Made by a program: the position numbers and the translations under genes
Source of the DNA: Clostridium acetobutylicum ATCC 824
GTDB lineage: Bacteria; Bacillota; Clostridia; Clostridiales; Clostridiaceae
Direction of reading: 5' to 3'
Length of the DNA stretch: 64,000 bases
Assembly (NCBI RefSeq): GCF_000008765.1
Contig: NC_003030.1
Coordinates: 1,522,001 to 1,586,000 of the forward strand
Notes under the pieces: generated by a model
The model's input: the letters and a program-made list of their open reading frames with translations, nothing else
Told to the model about the DNA's origin: nothing
Databases searched by the model: none
Shown here: positions 1 through 8,930 of the stretch, piece by piece
Position numbering within the stretch: the stretch's first letter is position 1
Layout: each line of letters begins with the position of its first letter

Positions 1-1
1 A

Positions 2-220
2 ATGGGGGCTGACACAAACTTTATAGAAAAAATATATAGAGAGAAGACCACAGAGGGCGCAGTTAAAATAATAGGAAAAGAATATAAAGACATTTATAGG
101 AGAATTGGCGTAAAAATCATGAAAAAAATAAAAGATTTTACCTACGGAGAGGTTAATGCTGATATTGTTTTATATTCTATGGAAAAAGGAATACTTTGGG
201 ATTCAAGAGAGGTGATTTAA
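2..220 (+). CDS. cbiD: Cobalt-precorrin-5B C1-methyltransferase, C-terminal fragment
   Basis: Only the last 72 codons are in the window; the frame is open to the left edge, so the ATG at position 2 is internal, not a start. The fragment carries the pattern seen at the CbiD C-terminus: a conserved helix with a TTEGAV motif, then a strand ending LYSMEKGILW. CbiD acts in the anaerobic cobalamin pathway, methylating C1 of the corrin ring with S-adenosylmethionine while C2 is extruded. It lies one base upstream of cbiT in the same direction, which supports the assignment. Because most of the protein is missing the call rests on the tail and the context. Confidence 0.7.
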   Translation: MGADTNFIEKIYREKTTEGAVKIIGKEYKDIYRRIGVKIMKKIKDFTYGEVNADIVLYSMEKGILWDSREVI

Positions 221-221
221 A

Positions 222-785
222 ATGATTTATATAAAGGATGAGGAATTCATAAGGGGAGATTGCCCGATGACTAAGGAAGAGGTTAGAATCCTTAGTATAG
301 CAAAGCTTGAAATAGAAGAGGATGACACGCTTTTAGACATAGGAGCAGGTACAGGCTCTATTAGTATACAGATGAGCAAATGTACCCCAAAGGGAAAAGT
401 TATAGCAATTGAAAGAGAAGAGAAGGCGCTAAAGGTACTTGAAAAGAATAAAGAAAAATTTAAAGCACATAATCTTTATATAATTAAAGGTGATGCATCA
501 CAGCTTAATTTAGATGAAAGCTTTGATGGTGTTTTCATTGGAGGAAGCAGTGGAAATATTGATAAAATAATTAAAAGTTATGCCTTAAAATTAAAAAAAG
601 GTGGAAAAATGGTGATGAACTTTATAACTTTAGACAATCTTTATAGGGCTATTGAAACCTTAAAGGAATTAAATTTTGAGGTGGAATGTTCTCAAATAGC
701 AGTTAGTAAAATGAGAGCTAAAAGTTATATGATGCTTTCAAATAATCCCATTTTTATAGTAACGGGAAAAGTAATGGAGGGATAA
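222..785 (+). CDS. cbiT: Cobalt-precorrin-6B C15-methyltransferase (decarboxylating)
   Basis: A 187-residue class I SAM methyltransferase. The glycine-rich SAM loop DIGAGTGSIS is near residue 40, followed by an acidic residue ending strand 2 (IAIERE) and a GDA motif near residue 90. The MTKEEVR start is typical of CbiT. The enzyme methylates C15 and decarboxylates the C12 acetate side chain in the anaerobic corrin pathway. In many bacteria CbiT is fused to CbiE; here it stands alone, and no cbiE is visible in the window. AGAGGTGA at 209-216 is the ribosome binding site, overlapping the end of cbiD. It is part of a tight operon with the next gene two bases on. Confidence 0.92.
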   Translation: MIYIKDEEFIRGDCPMTKEEVRILSIAKLEIEEDDTLLDIGAGTGSISIQMSKCTPKGKVIAIEREEKALKVLEKNKEKFKAHNLYIIKGDASQLNLDESFDGVFIGGSSGNIDKIIKSYALKLKKGGKMVMNFITLDNLYRAIETLKELNFEVECSQIAVSKMRAKSYMMLSNNPIFIVTGKVMEG

Positions 786-787
786 AT

Positions 788-1453
788 ATGGCTAAGATTT
801 ATGGAATAGGGGTCGGACCAGGAGATAGTGAGCTTTTAACAATAAAGGCGGTTAAGGCAATTAAAAAGTGTGAGGTTATAGTTGCTCCAAGTGCTATGAA
901 AGGAAAGAGAAGTATAGCTCTTAATATTGCAAAAGAGTATATAAATAAGGATGCGGAAATAATGGTACTTCATTTTCCAATGGGGGGAGAAGAGCAGGAA
1001 GAAAAAATATATGATGCCTTTAAAGCAGTTGAAGAGAAGCTGTTAGAGGGTAAAAATGTTGGATTTTTAACTATTGGAGATCCATTTGTATATAGTACTT
1101 ATATATATTTACTTAAGCATATTGAGGACAAAGGCTATCAAACTGAAACGATTCCTGGAATAACTTCATTTTCAGCCTGTGCCAGTTTAGCAAATGAACC
1201 TTTGGTTATAGGAGATGAACCTCTCTTAATAATACCAGGAAATAGACTTGAGGCAATAAAGGATGAAAAAAATGTTGTTATAATGAAGGTTTATAAAAGA
1301 GAAGAGGAAATATTAAACACACTTGAAGAAAAAGGATTTAATTATGTTTGTGTTAAAAAAGCAGGGCGAGAAGGACAAAAAATTACTAGAAGTAGAGAAG
1401 AAATAATAAATGAAAAAGAATATATGTCACTAATAATAGCACATAGGAAGTAA
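788..1453 (+). CDS. cbiL: Cobalt-precorrin-2 C20-methyltransferase
   Basis: A 221-residue member of the tetrapyrrole (corrin/porphyrin) methylase family. The N-terminus IYGIGVGPGDSELLTIKA is the family's first motif, and GDPF near residue 95 and PGITSFSACAS near residue 120 are the SAM/substrate motifs. The VIVAPSA segment after motif 1 is characteristic of the C20 enzyme (CbiL/CobI) rather than CbiF or CbiH. It adds a methyl to C20 of cobalt-factor II/precorrin-2. Start ATG follows TGGAGGGATAA. At about 220 residues it is near normal family length. It sits in the operon between cbiT and cbiF. Confidence 0.9.
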   Translation: MAKIYGIGVGPGDSELLTIKAVKAIKKCEVIVAPSAMKGKRSIALNIAKEYINKDAEIMVLHFPMGGEEQEEKIYDAFKAVEEKLLEGKNVGFLTIGDPFVYSTYIYLLKHIEDKGYQTETIPGITSFSACASLANEPLVIGDEPLLIIPGNRLEAIKDEKNVVIMKVYKREEEILNTLEEKGFNYVCVKKAGREGQKITRSREEIINEKEYMSLIIAHRK

Positions 1454-1464
1454 GGAGGAACTTT

Positions 1465-2220
1465 ATGGTTTATTTTATTGGAGCAGGACCAGGCGATGTG
1501 GATTTAATCACAGTAAAGGGAAGAAAAATAGTAGAAAAAGCAGATATTGTTATATACGCAGGCTCTCTTGTAAGTAAGGAGCACATGGATTTTTGCAAAA
1601 AAGAGGTTAAGATTTATAATTCAGCTCACATGACACTAGAGGAAGTTATTTCAGTTATTGTAAAAGCAGAAGTGGAAAATAAAATAACAGTTAGACTTCA
1701 TACAGGAGATCCTTCTATATACGGAGCTATAAAAGAACAGATGGATGAACTAGGTAAAAGAAACATAGCTTATGAGGTTGTACCAGGAGTTAGTTCCTTT
1801 ACAGCAGCAGCTTCAGCCATAAAAAGAGAGTTTACCCTTCCGGGAGTTAGTCAAACAGTTATTTTAACTAGAATTGAAGGAAGAACCCCAGTACCAGAGA
1901 ACGAAGATATAGAAAAATTAGCGTCTATTGGAGCATCAATGGCAATATTTTTATCCGTGGGAATGATAGAAAAGGTAGTAGAAAAGTTAAAAAAGGGTTA
2001 CAAAAGAAACGTTCCAATTGCAATAATTGAAAGAGCTTCTTGGGAGGATGAAAGAAGTATAATAGGAACACTAGAGGATATAACAGATAAAGTTAAAAAA
2101 GCGGGAATAACAAAGTGTGCTCAAATACTTGTTGGAGATTTTATAGATTCTAACTATTCTAAAAGCCTTCTTTATGACAAAAATTTTACTCACATGTATA
2201 GGGAAGGTAAGAAGAAATGA
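1465..2220 (+). CDS. cbiF: Cobalt-precorrin-4 C11-methyltransferase
   Basis: A 251-residue tetrapyrrole methylase. It begins with VYFIGAGPGDVDLITVKG, and the IYAGSLV segment that follows is diagnostic of CbiF/CobM. HTGDPSIYGA (about residue 80) and the EVVPGVSSFTAAAS loop (about residue 110) bind SAM. It methylates C11 of cobalt-precorrin-4. Ribosome binding site GGAGG lies 9 bases before the ATG. The stop codon overlaps the start of cbiJ by four bases (ATGA), implying translational coupling. In several genomes cbiG follows cbiF, but cbiJ follows directly here. Confidence 0.93.
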   Translation: MVYFIGAGPGDVDLITVKGRKIVEKADIVIYAGSLVSKEHMDFCKKEVKIYNSAHMTLEEVISVIVKAEVENKITVRLHTGDPSIYGAIKEQMDELGKRNIAYEVVPGVSSFTAAASAIKREFTLPGVSQTVILTRIEGRTPVPENEDIEKLASIGASMAIFLSVGMIEKVVEKLKKGYKRNVPIAIIERASWEDERSIIGTLEDITDKVKKAGITKCAQILVGDFIDSNYSKSLLYDKNFTHMYREGKKK

Positions 2221-3005
2221 TAGCCTTAATATTAGGTACCTCTGAAGGAAAAGTCATACTAAAAGAGCTTAATGTTTTCACTTCTGATATATTGGTTTCG
2301 ACAACAACTAGTTATGGTGGTGAACTTTTAAAGGAATACAAATATAAAAAGTTAAATACACAGCCTTTAGAGGAAGAAGAATTAAAAAAGTTACTCTTAG
2401 AAAACAATGTAAAACTTTTAGTAGATGCCTCTCACCCTTACGCTTCAAGGATATCTGACAATTGCATTAAGATATGTAAAGATACTCATATAAGTTACTT
2501 GAGATACGAAAGACCATCAGTTGCCGAGAAGTATAAAAATAATGAAAAAGTCATTTTTGTTAAAGATTATGAGGAAATAATTGAAAGAATAAAGAGTACA
2601 AAGAGTTTAAATAAAAAAGAAACAGTAATCTTAAATACCACAGGAGGTAATAATGTAGAAAAGTTTGTAAAAGCAGATATAAATTCTAGAGTAGTTCATA
2701 GAATTTTGCCTTCTCTTAAGGTTTTAGAAAACTTGTTTAAGCTTGGAGTTAAGGTTGAGGATATAGTTGCAATTAAAGGACCCATTGGGCTTGAATTAAA
2801 TAAAGGCTTTATACATCAATATGATGCTAAAGCAATTATATTAAAAGACAGTGGTAAAGCTGGTGGAACTGAAGAAAAGATAGAAGCTGCGTTAGAAGAA
2901 GATATATATGTTTTTGCAATTGAGAGAGAAAAGAAAAATTATAAGCAGGTATTTTATACAGTACATGAGTTAGTTAATTATATAAAAATCAATAAAGTGT
3001 ATTAG
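2217..3005 (+). CDS. cbiJ: Cobalt-precorrin-6A reductase
   Basis: A 262-residue CbiJ/CobK family protein, the usual length. Visible family signatures are the N-terminal nucleotide-binding start IALILGTSEGK, the LLVDASHPYAS motif near residue 70, LRYERP near residue 100, the TTGGNN loop near residue 140 and VAIKGP followed by LKDSGKAGG near residue 225. It reduces the corrin ring of cobalt-precorrin-6A with NAD(P)H. Its ATG overlaps the cbiF stop codon (ATGA), and cbiH starts 13 bases after it, so it is inside the operon. Confidence 0.92.
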   Translation: MIALILGTSEGKVILKELNVFTSDILVSTTTSYGGELLKEYKYKKLNTQPLEEEELKKLLLENNVKLLVDASHPYASRISDNCIKICKDTHISYLRYERPSVAEKYKNNEKVIFVKDYEEIIERIKSTKSLNKKETVILNTTGGNNVEKFVKADINSRVVHRILPSLKVLENLFKLGVKVEDIVAIKGPIGLELNKGFIHQYDAKAIILKDSGKAGGTEEKIEAALEEDIYVFAIEREKKNYKQVFYTVHELVNYIKINKVY

Positions 3006-3017
3006 AGGAGGATAAGT

Positions 3018-3734
3018 TTGGGAAAATTATATGTAGTTGGAATTGGACCTGGTGGTCTTCAGGACATGACTTTAAAGGCAAGAAGGGCGTTAGAAGAAAG
3101 TGAAGTTATAGTTGGATATACAAAATACATAAAGATGGTTGAGGAACTACTTAAGGGAAAAGAAGTATTTGAAACCGGAATGAAGAAGGAAGTTGATAGA
3201 TGCAAAAGGGCTCTTGAACTATCTAAAGATAAAGTGGTTTCTATAATAAGTACAGGTGATTCTGGTATATACGGTATGGCAGGTCTTATTCTAGAAATGA
3301 AAAAGGAAGAGATAGTTGAAATAATTCCAGGAGTTACATCCTCAATAGCAGCTGCTGCTCTATTAGGTTCACCTTTGATGCATGATAACTGTTCTATAAG
3401 TTTAAGTGATTTAATGACACCTTATGATTTAATAAAAAAGAGGGTCTTACTTGCAGCAGAAGGTGATTTCGTAATTTCTTTTTATAATCCAAGAAGCAAA
3501 GGAAGACCGTATTACTTAAGAGAATGTATTAATATCATAAGAAAATACAGAAAGAACAATACTCCTGTTGGTATAGTTAAGAATGCTATGAGAGAAGGAG
3601 AAGAGATTATTATATCCACCCTTAAAGATTTTGATGAAACAAAAGTTGATATGATGTCTATGGTTATAATAGGAAATAGTAATACCTTTATGAAAGATAA
3701 TATAATGATAACGCCAAGAGGGTATAAACTTTAG
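3018..3734 (+). CDS. cbiH: Cobalt-precorrin-3B C17-methyltransferase
   Basis: A 238-residue tetrapyrrole methylase using a TTG start preceded by GAGGAGGATAAG. LYVVGIGPGG is the first SAM motif; the VIVGYTKYI segment that follows is typical of CbiH/CobJ. STGDSGIYGMAG (about residue 80) and IPGVTSSIAAAALLG (about residue 110) are the other SAM loops, and SFYNPRSKGR near residue 155 is also family-specific. It performs C17 methylation and ring contraction. It lies in the same operon as cbiJ and cobU. Confidence 0.93.
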   Translation: MGKLYVVGIGPGGLQDMTLKARRALEESEVIVGYTKYIKMVEELLKGKEVFETGMKKEVDRCKRALELSKDKVVSIISTGDSGIYGMAGLILEMKKEEIVEIIPGVTSSIAAAALLGSPLMHDNCSISLSDLMTPYDLIKKRVLLAAEGDFVISFYNPRSKGRPYYLRECINIIRKYRKNNTPVGIVKNAMREGEEIIISTLKDFDETKVDMMSMVIIGNSNTFMKDNIMITPRGYKL

Positions 3735-3751
3735 TTTTAGGAGGAAGTTAA

Positions 3752-4309
3752 ATGGGAAAACTGATTTTTATAACAGGAGGAGCTAGAAGCGGAAAAAGCT
3801 CTTATGCTGAAAAGCTTGCCATTAGTTTAGGAGGAGATATTTTATATATAGCAACCTCGAAGCCTTTTGATGAAGAAATGAAAGAGAGAGTAAAAAAACA
3901 CAGAGAGAGAAGACCTAAAAACTGGGGTACCTTGGAAGCATATAAAGATTTTGATTCAAAACTTTTAATTGAAACTAAGGGAAAAAGCGGAGTACTTCTC
4001 GATTGTATAACGAATATGGTTACAAATTTGATTTTTGAAAAACTCCCTAGCGAAGAAAACATAACTACAAGGGATGCAGAAAAGGTACAAAAATATGTTG
4101 AAGACGAAATAGAAAAGCTAATAAGAGTGATAGAAAACATAGACATGCCATTTATTATAGTTACCAATGAGGTTGGAATGTCTTTAGTTCCGGAATATCC
4201 ATTAGGTAGATTATTTAGGGACATAGCTGGTTTTGTAAATCAGATGCTAGCAAAGAAGGCTGATGAAGTTTACCTTTGCATTTCAGGAATACCTATGAAA
4301 ATTAAATAA
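3752..4309 (+). CDS. cobU: Adenosylcobinamide kinase / adenosylcobinamide-phosphate guanylyltransferase
   Basis: A 185-residue CobU/CobP protein. The P-loop GGARSGKSS is at residues 8-16, and KHRERRP, LLDCIT and TNEVGMSLVPEYPLGR follow in the expected order. It phosphorylates adenosylcobinamide and then attaches GMP to form adenosylcobinamide-GDP, the activated intermediate for lower-ligand joining. RBS AGGAGG precedes the ATG. The gene opens the late, nucleotide-loop part of the operon with cobS and cobC next to it. Confidence 0.95.
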   Translation: MGKLIFITGGARSGKSSYAEKLAISLGGDILYIATSKPFDEEMKERVKKHRERRPKNWGTLEAYKDFDSKLLIETKGKSGVLLDCITNMVTNLIFEKLPSEENITTRDAEKVQKYVEDEIEKLIRVIENIDMPFIIVTNEVGMSLVPEYPLGRLFRDIAGFVNQMLAKKADEVYLCISGIPMKIK

Positions 4310-4325
4310 TATTGGAGATGATGAA

Positions 4326-5084
4326 ATGGCATTTTTCAGAAGGCTCATTTTGATGATTCAATTCTTGACCAGAATACCAATTAAATATGAGAGTGATATT
4401 ACAACAGAGGATTTTGGAAAGGCTTTAGCGCTAGTTCCCATAGTTGGACTTATAATAGGTGGAATAATGGGAGTAACCTATATGCTATTGGTAAAAGTAT
4501 TTTTCTATAAAATCTCTGCAGTATTAGTCTTAATAGAATATATCTTTTTAACAGGAGGAATTCATTTAGACGGTCTTGGGGATACTTTTGATGGAGTGTT
4601 TTCAAACAGACCCAAAGAAAGAATTCTTGAAATAATGCGTGATAGCAGAGTGGGAACAAATGCAGTACTTGCAGTTATTTCTGTTATTATTTTAAACTAT
4701 GTTATATTAACAGAAATTGATCCTGCATATATGGTAAAAGTTATTATTCTTTTTCCAGTAGCAGGAAGGCTTGGTTCTATAGTTAGTGCAAGTTTATCCA
4801 CTTATGCAAGACGTGGTGAGGGAATGGGTAAGTCATTTATAGACTATTGCACTCTTAAAGAGCTCGCAATTGGAATAATATTATATGCTGTAATATTTTT
4901 ATCAGTTGGATTGAGCCGAGGATACATAATAATGATTTTTCCTATATTAACTGCTGTAATACTTATAAAATATTTCACAAGAAAAATAGGTGGTGCTACA
5001 GGAGATATCCTTGGTGCAGTATGTGAGCTAAACCAGACATTTTATTTAATGACAGTATATGCAGTTTTGTATTTTAGAGGGTGA
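4326..5084 (+). CDS. cobS: Adenosylcobinamide-GDP ribazoletransferase (cobalamin synthase)
   Basis: A 252-residue polytopic membrane protein with about six hydrophobic segments. Family signatures include LMIQFLTRIPI at the N-terminus, the conserved GGIHLDGLGDTFDGVFS loop near residue 77 with metal-binding acidic residues, RDSRVGTNA near residue 103, and TGDILGA near residue 225. It joins adenosylcobinamide-GDP with alpha-ribazole or its phosphate at the membrane. The stop codon is 4 bases before the cobC start. Confidence 0.95.
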   Translation: MAFFRRLILMIQFLTRIPIKYESDITTEDFGKALALVPIVGLIIGGIMGVTYMLLVKVFFYKISAVLVLIEYIFLTGGIHLDGLGDTFDGVFSNRPKERILEIMRDSRVGTNAVLAVISVIILNYVILTEIDPAYMVKVIILFPVAGRLGSIVSASLSTYARRGEGMGKSFIDYCTLKELAIGIILYAVIFLSVGLSRGYIIMIFPILTAVILIKYFTRKIGGATGDILGAVCELNQTFYLMTVYAVLYFRG

Positions 5085-5088
5085 TTTA

Positions 5089-5664
5089 ATGCTAAGAATA
5101 ACATTGGTTAGACACGGTGAAACAGACAGCAACAGAAATAAAAAATATCTTGGATGGACAGATGTGGAATTGAATGAAAAAGGTATAGCTGAAGCAGAAA
5201 TGGTGAGAGATAAATTAAGGGATACAAAGTTTGATTTTGTAATATCCAGTCCTCTTAAAAGAGCCAAAGCAACTGCTAAAATAATAAGGGATACCAATAT
5301 AATTTATGAAGATGCACTAAAGGAAATAAATTTTGGACTGTGGGATAATCTTTCTTATAAAGAGATAAAGGATAAATATCCAGATGAATGTGAAAAATGG
5401 TCTAGTGACTGGAAAAGCTTTGTTTTTCCTCAAGGTGAAGGGCCGAAGGAAATGTACACAAGAGTTTCAAATTTTATGAATAAGTTAAAAGGTATGGAAG
5501 GCTCTATTTTAATTGTTACTCATGGTGGTATAATAAGAAGTACTATAGCATATTTACTTGAAATGGGAATTGAAGGAGCTTGGCATTTTGCTACAAATAA
5601 TTGCGGAATAACGGTAATAGAAGTAAGAGATAGCTATGCTGTTTTAAAATCCCTAAATGATTAA
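5089..5664 (+). CDS. cobC: Alpha-ribazole phosphatase-type histidine phosphatase
   Basis: A 191-residue histidine-phosphatase protein. The catalytic RHGET motif puts the phospho-accepting histidine at residue 9; SSPLKRAKATA near residue 48, EINFGLWDN near residue 76, and THGGIIR with the second histidine near residue 143 follow. The frame is open further upstream into cobS, but the ATG at 5089 has AGAGGGTGA just before it and gives the standard N-terminus, so I chose it. Phosphoglycerate-mutase-like proteins of this type are easily confused; the position after cobU and cobS supports a role in dephosphorylating alpha-ribazole phosphate. Confidence 0.85.
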   Translation: MLRITLVRHGETDSNRNKKYLGWTDVELNEKGIAEAEMVRDKLRDTKFDFVISSPLKRAKATAKIIRDTNIIYEDALKEINFGLWDNLSYKEIKDKYPDECEKWSSDWKSFVFPQGEGPKEMYTRVSNFMNKLKGMEGSILIVTHGGIIRSTIAYLLEMGIEGAWHFATNNCGITVIEVRDSYAVLKSLND

Positions 5665-5693
5665 GAAAAACATATTTTGGGGGGGACTTATAA

Positions 5694-6425
5694 ATGAAAA
5701 TTGTTGATGGTGTAGAAATGCTTGAATTAGAAAGTAATGTTATGGGTAAAAAATCTGTTATTAACGTAACACTTCTTTATGATGAAGAAAATGTAGTTTT
5801 AGTTGATACTGGATTTCCTGGGATGTCAGCTTATATACGTGAGGCAGTAGAAAAAGCAGGAGTAGCCCTTGACAAAGTAAATAAAATTATTTTAACTCAT
5901 CAAGACATTGATCATATTGGAAGTCTAGCAAGTATTATTAAGGAATCAAACAAAAAAATAGAGGTGTTTTCACATGAAGAGGAAAAACCATATATAGAAG
6001 GAACTAAAACACCTCTTAAATTAGTAAAATTTCAGGATAAGGCGAATACATCAGATCAGATTAGAGCAATCTGTGAAAAGCTAAAAATTGGATTTGAAAT
6101 GGCAAAGTCACCTGTAAATACAACTTTGAAGGATGGCGAAAAACTTCCTTTTTGTGGTGGAATTGAAGTAATTCAGACCCCAGGACATACATTTGGACAT
6201 ATATGTTTGTATATTGAAAAAAGTAAGCTACTTATAGCAGGAGATGCCTTAGGAGCTCAAGATGGAGTACTTATGTTAGCAGACCCACTTTTTGATTTCG
6301 ATTCTAATTTAAGTAAAAAATCCTTAGAAAAGCTCACAAAATATGATATTGAAACAGTTATCTGCTATCATGGTGGTTTAGTAAAAGGAAATGTAAATGA
6401 GAGAATTAAAGAATTAATAAAGTAA
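5694..6425 (+). CDS. Metallo-beta-lactamase-fold hydrolase
   Basis: A 243-residue MBL-fold protein. The metal motif near residue 68 reads THQDIDHIG, so the second histidine of the usual HxHxDH is an aspartate, a recognised variant within the superfamily. The PGHTFGHICLY and AGDALG motifs follow, with a further histidine near residue 228 (CYHGG). It is 30 bases after cobC with its own strong G-run ribosome binding site, and may be cotranscribed with the cobalamin operon because the only clear terminator lies after it. The substrate is unknown; members include hydrolases of thioesters, lactones and phosphodiesters. Confidence 0.85.
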   Translation: MKIVDGVEMLELESNVMGKKSVINVTLLYDEENVVLVDTGFPGMSAYIREAVEKAGVALDKVNKIILTHQDIDHIGSLASIIKESNKKIEVFSHEEEKPYIEGTKTPLKLVKFQDKANTSDQIRAICEKLKIGFEMAKSPVNTTLKDGEKLPFCGGIEVIQTPGHTFGHICLYIEKSKLLIAGDALGAQDGVLMLADPLFDFDSNLSKKSLEKLTKYDIETVICYHGGLVKGNVNERIKELIK

Positions 6426-6480
6426 CAGAATGTAACTTTCAGATGGACAGGCATTGGTAAAATTTATTTTATGATTTTAA

Positions 6481-6545
6481 TTAAAGCTTAGTTATAAGAG
6501 CTTAAAGTGTAGTTTGCTCTATAACTAAGCTTTAATTTTATTTGC
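6481..6545 (+). terminator. Intrinsic terminator after the cobalamin operon
   Basis: A stem of about 19 pairs (6481-6501 with 6516-6534) has a short loop and is followed by a T-rich tract. It lies 55 bases after the MBL hydrolase and is the first terminator-like structure downstream of cbiD in this window. The rest of the 413-base gap to the chemoreceptor gene holds AT-rich sequence and one promoter candidate. Confidence 0.8.
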
Positions 6546-6703
6546 TTTGTATAGGCTTTAAGATTGATACAAATATGTTGAAGAATAGGCTTTGAGATGT
6601 GACAAGGAAGTTATAGAAGTAAAGCTTACAAAAAGCTTAAAAATGAATGGTATTAATAATAAAAGTTATCTTAATTATAATAATAAGCTAATTTAGCCAC
6701 ATG

Positions 6704-6732
6704 TTGAAAAATGTCGAAAAATATGAGATAAT
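6704..6732 (+). promoter_or_regulatory. Candidate sigma-A promoter for the chemoreceptor
   Basis: TTGAAA (6704-6709), a 17-base spacer and GATAAT (6727-6732) match the vegetative promoter pattern about 106 bases before the start codon. A motility-type sigma-28 promoter was looked for and not seen. Confidence 0.5.
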
Positions 6733-6838
6733 ATCGTAATAGAAATGAGATATATATTTTATGATTTATTTGAAAAATTCAATAATTAAATATCCTAAAA
6801 TATGTATAAAATAAAAGATAAGGGTGGAGAGAAGGAAG

Positions 6839-8554
6839 ATGAGAATTTTTAATGACATGAGAATTTTTAAAAAATTAATTTTAGTATTTGGAGTGATTTC
6901 TATATTTACAATTATAGTAGGTATAGTTGGATTAACTAGTCTTAAAACTGTGTTTAGTAATCTGCAAAATATATACAAGGTAGATCTTAAGGGAACCAAT
7001 GACCTCATTCAGTTAAAAGCAGACTTTATGGAAACAAGAGCTGATATGCTTAAGCTAAAAGATAAGAATAACAAGGATAAAGTAGATGATTTAATTAAAG
7101 AAATTTCTGATTTAGAAAATAAGGATAATAAAATTATTAATGAGTATAAGAACACAATTGTAATAGCAGAAGACAGGAAACTATTCAATCAAGTGAATAT
7201 AGAATTAAAAAAGTGGGGAATTGCAAGAAGTGAATTTGTTGATGCTGTAAACAAAGGCGATTATGATAAGGCTAATGAATATTTTACAAAAGCCTCAAGC
7301 TATAGAAATACTATGTTTGGATATTTGGATAAAGAGATTGCTCTTAATACCAAACTTGCAAAAAGTGATTATGATAACAGTAAAGTTGTGTATCAAAATG
7401 CTTTTTTAATTTCAATTATTGTAGTCATTATAAGTGTAATCGGTTCTGTTTTGTTAGGATTAGTTATGGCGAAACACATAAATGATCCTTTGAAAAAAAT
7501 AAAGGGCTTAGCGGAAAGATTATCTGAGTTTGACTTTTCAACACCTATTGTCGTAACTCGTGGTGATGAATTTGGAAAAGTGGGAAAATCCCTTAATGAT
7601 GCGCAGAAAAATGTTAGTGATTTAATTAAAATTATTATGAGTAATTCTGAAGATATGAGTGCGGCTAGCGAAGAACTTTCAGCTACATCAGAAGAACTAT
7701 CTTCAAAGTCAAATGCTATAGATGAATCTATAAATACTATAGTATTAGGAATACAGGATACTAGTGCTTCATCAGAAGAAATAAGCGCTTCTATTGAAGA
7801 AATTAATTCAAATATAAATGAATTAGCTTCAAAAGCTATGGATGGAAGTAATAATTCTAGTGCTTCAAAGGAAAAAGCAAATAAGGTTACTGAACATCTA
7901 GATAAGGTCAGAGCTGAGAGCAAAACGTTGTATACCCAAAAAGAGAAAAGGATACTAGAGGCTATTGAAAATGGGAAAGTAGTAGGAAATATAAGAATGA
8001 TGGCAGATACTATTGCAAGCATTGCAGAACAAACAAATTTGTTAGCACTTAACGCTGCAATAGAGGCTGCTAGAGCTGGCGAAGTTGGAAAAGGATTTGC
8101 AGTAGTAGCGGAAGAGGTTAGACGACTTGCAGAGCAGTCAGCAGAATCAGTAACAGGAATTAATGATACTATTGTTAAGGTTCAAGATGCTTTTGATAAT
8201 CTTTCATCAAATAGTAATGATATATTAAAATTCATGAGAGAAGATATAAGTAAACAGTTTGAATTTTTTGGCAATATGGGTAAGAGTTACTATAATGATT
8301 CTGACTTTATAAATAATGTATCAGAAGAAATAGCCGCAATGACAGAAGAGCTTTCGGCAACAATAGGACAAGTAAGCGATGCGTCAGAGAGTATGGCTGA
8401 GACACAACAGAAATCTTCTAATCGTGCAGAAGAAATAAAATTTAGCGTTGATGAAGTGACAAAAGCAACAGAACAAGTAGCTTTAACGGCGCAGAATCAA
8501 GCAGAGCTTGCACAAAAACTTAATGAAGTTGTACTCAAATTTAAGATAGCTTAA
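6839..8554 (+). CDS. Methyl-accepting chemotaxis protein
   Basis: A 571-residue chemoreceptor. Order: short cytoplasmic N-terminus, TM1 (about residues 12-32), an extracellular four-helix-bundle sensor region with no recognisable ligand motif, TM2 (about 188-210), HAMP linker, then the signalling domain. The hairpin tip signature [30 protein letters not shown] (shown here only as a motif at about 396-425) contacts CheA/CheW. Glutamate-rich EELSAT/EEISAS heptads around residues 280-310 and 495-515 are probable methylation sites. GTG at 6824 is in frame, but the ATG at 6839 is better spaced from GGAGAGAAGG. It stands alone, flanked by terminators, so its stimulus cannot be deduced. Confidence 0.93.
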   Translation: MRIFNDMRIFKKLILVFGVISIFTIIVGIVGLTSLKTVFSNLQNIYKVDLKGTNDLIQLKADFMETRADMLKLKDKNNKDKVDDLIKEISDLENKDNKIINEYKNTIVIAEDRKLFNQVNIELKKWGIARSEFVDAVNKGDYDKANEYFTKASSYRNTMFGYLDKEIALNTKLAKSDYDNSKVVYQNAFLISIIVVIISVIGSVLLGLVMAKHINDPLKKIKGLAERLSEFDFSTPIVVTRGDEFGKVGKSLNDAQKNVSDLIKIIMSNSEDMSAASEELSATSEELSSKSNAIDESINTIVLGIQDTSASSEEISASIEEINSNINELASKAMDGSNNSSASKEKANKVTEHLDKVRAESKTLYTQKEKRILEAIENGKVVGNIRMMADTIASIAEQTNLLALNAAIEAARAGEVGKGFAVVAEEVRRLAEQSAESVTGINDTIVKVQDAFDNLSSNSNDILKFMREDISKQFEFFGNMGKSYYNDSDFINNVSEEIAAMTEELSATIGQVSDASESMAETQQKSSNRAEEIKFSVDEVTKATEQVALTAQNQAELAQKLNEVVLKFKIA

Positions 8555-8561
8555 TAATAAT

Positions 8562-8603
8562 AAAAAATGTTCGCAGAGGTTTAAAGTTGCGAACATTTTT
8601 TTT
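8562..8603. terminator. Bidirectional terminator between chemoreceptor and spore-protein genes
   Basis: A 14-pair stem (8562-8575 with 8588-8602) contains the AATGTTCGCA arm, with T runs on both strands. It lies between the convergent genes ending at 8554 (+) and 8607 (-) and can serve both. Confidence 0.85.
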
Positions 8604-8606
8604 GAA

Positions 8607-8786
8607 TTATTTCATATTCTTTTCAACTTTTTTTATCATATCTTTAACCATTTGACCACCAACATTATACTGCTTATCATTTGGGTTGGTTATGTTATTT
8701 TCAGCAAGTTCTTTTGAGGCTTCTGTTTTCAATTTTTGAAGCCCACCTCTAGCTCCAGGTACTAGCACTCGGTGGTTTCTAGACAT
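8607..8786 (-). CDS. Small acid-soluble spore protein, alpha/beta type
   Basis: A 59-residue protein. It shows the alpha/beta SASP pattern: LVPGARGGLQKLKTEASKE near the N-terminus, with the KxEAxKE germination-protease-like context, then NVGGQMVKDMIKKVE near the C-terminus. These proteins coat and protect spore DNA and are degraded at germination. A longer reading from further upstream exists, but the ATG at 8786 is 9 bases from GGAG and gives the family-type N-terminus. TGAATA (reverse strand, 8831-8836) with a weak AAATCTA 17 bases on resembles a forespore sigma-G promoter; this is only suggestive. It is slightly divergent compared with major SASPs. Confidence 0.85.
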   Translation of the reverse strand: MSRNHRVLVPGARGGLQKLKTEASKELAENNITNPNDKQYNVGGQMVKDMIKKVEKNMK

Positions 8787-8859
8787 ATTAATCATCTCCT
8801 TTTTTATAGATTTCACTTTTATAATAAATATATTCAAAGAATAAATTACAATAGTAATA

Positions 8860-8888
8860 TTGCAGTAGATTATATCAAGTAATATAAT
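8860..8888 (+). promoter_or_regulatory. Candidate promoter of the cupin gene
   Basis: TTGCAG (8860-8865), a 17-base spacer and a perfect TATAAT (8883-8888) lie 43 bases before the cupin start codon, divergent from the spore-protein gene. Confidence 0.6.
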
Positions 8889-8930
8889 TACCATAAGTGT
8901 AACACATAATATAAAGGAGTAAATTGTTGT

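Noticed and set aside
5694-6425. A missing metal ligand making the MBL hydrolase inactive
   Set aside because: The THQDIDH variant, with aspartate in place of the second histidine, occurs in functional members of the superfamily, so loss of function cannot be claimed.
7393-8022. A 209-codon open frame on the minus strand opposite the chemoreceptor gene
   Set aside because: It lies entirely within a well-supported chemoreceptor and has a low-complexity Ser/Ile/Leu composition typical of antisense frames, with no Shine-Dalgarno.
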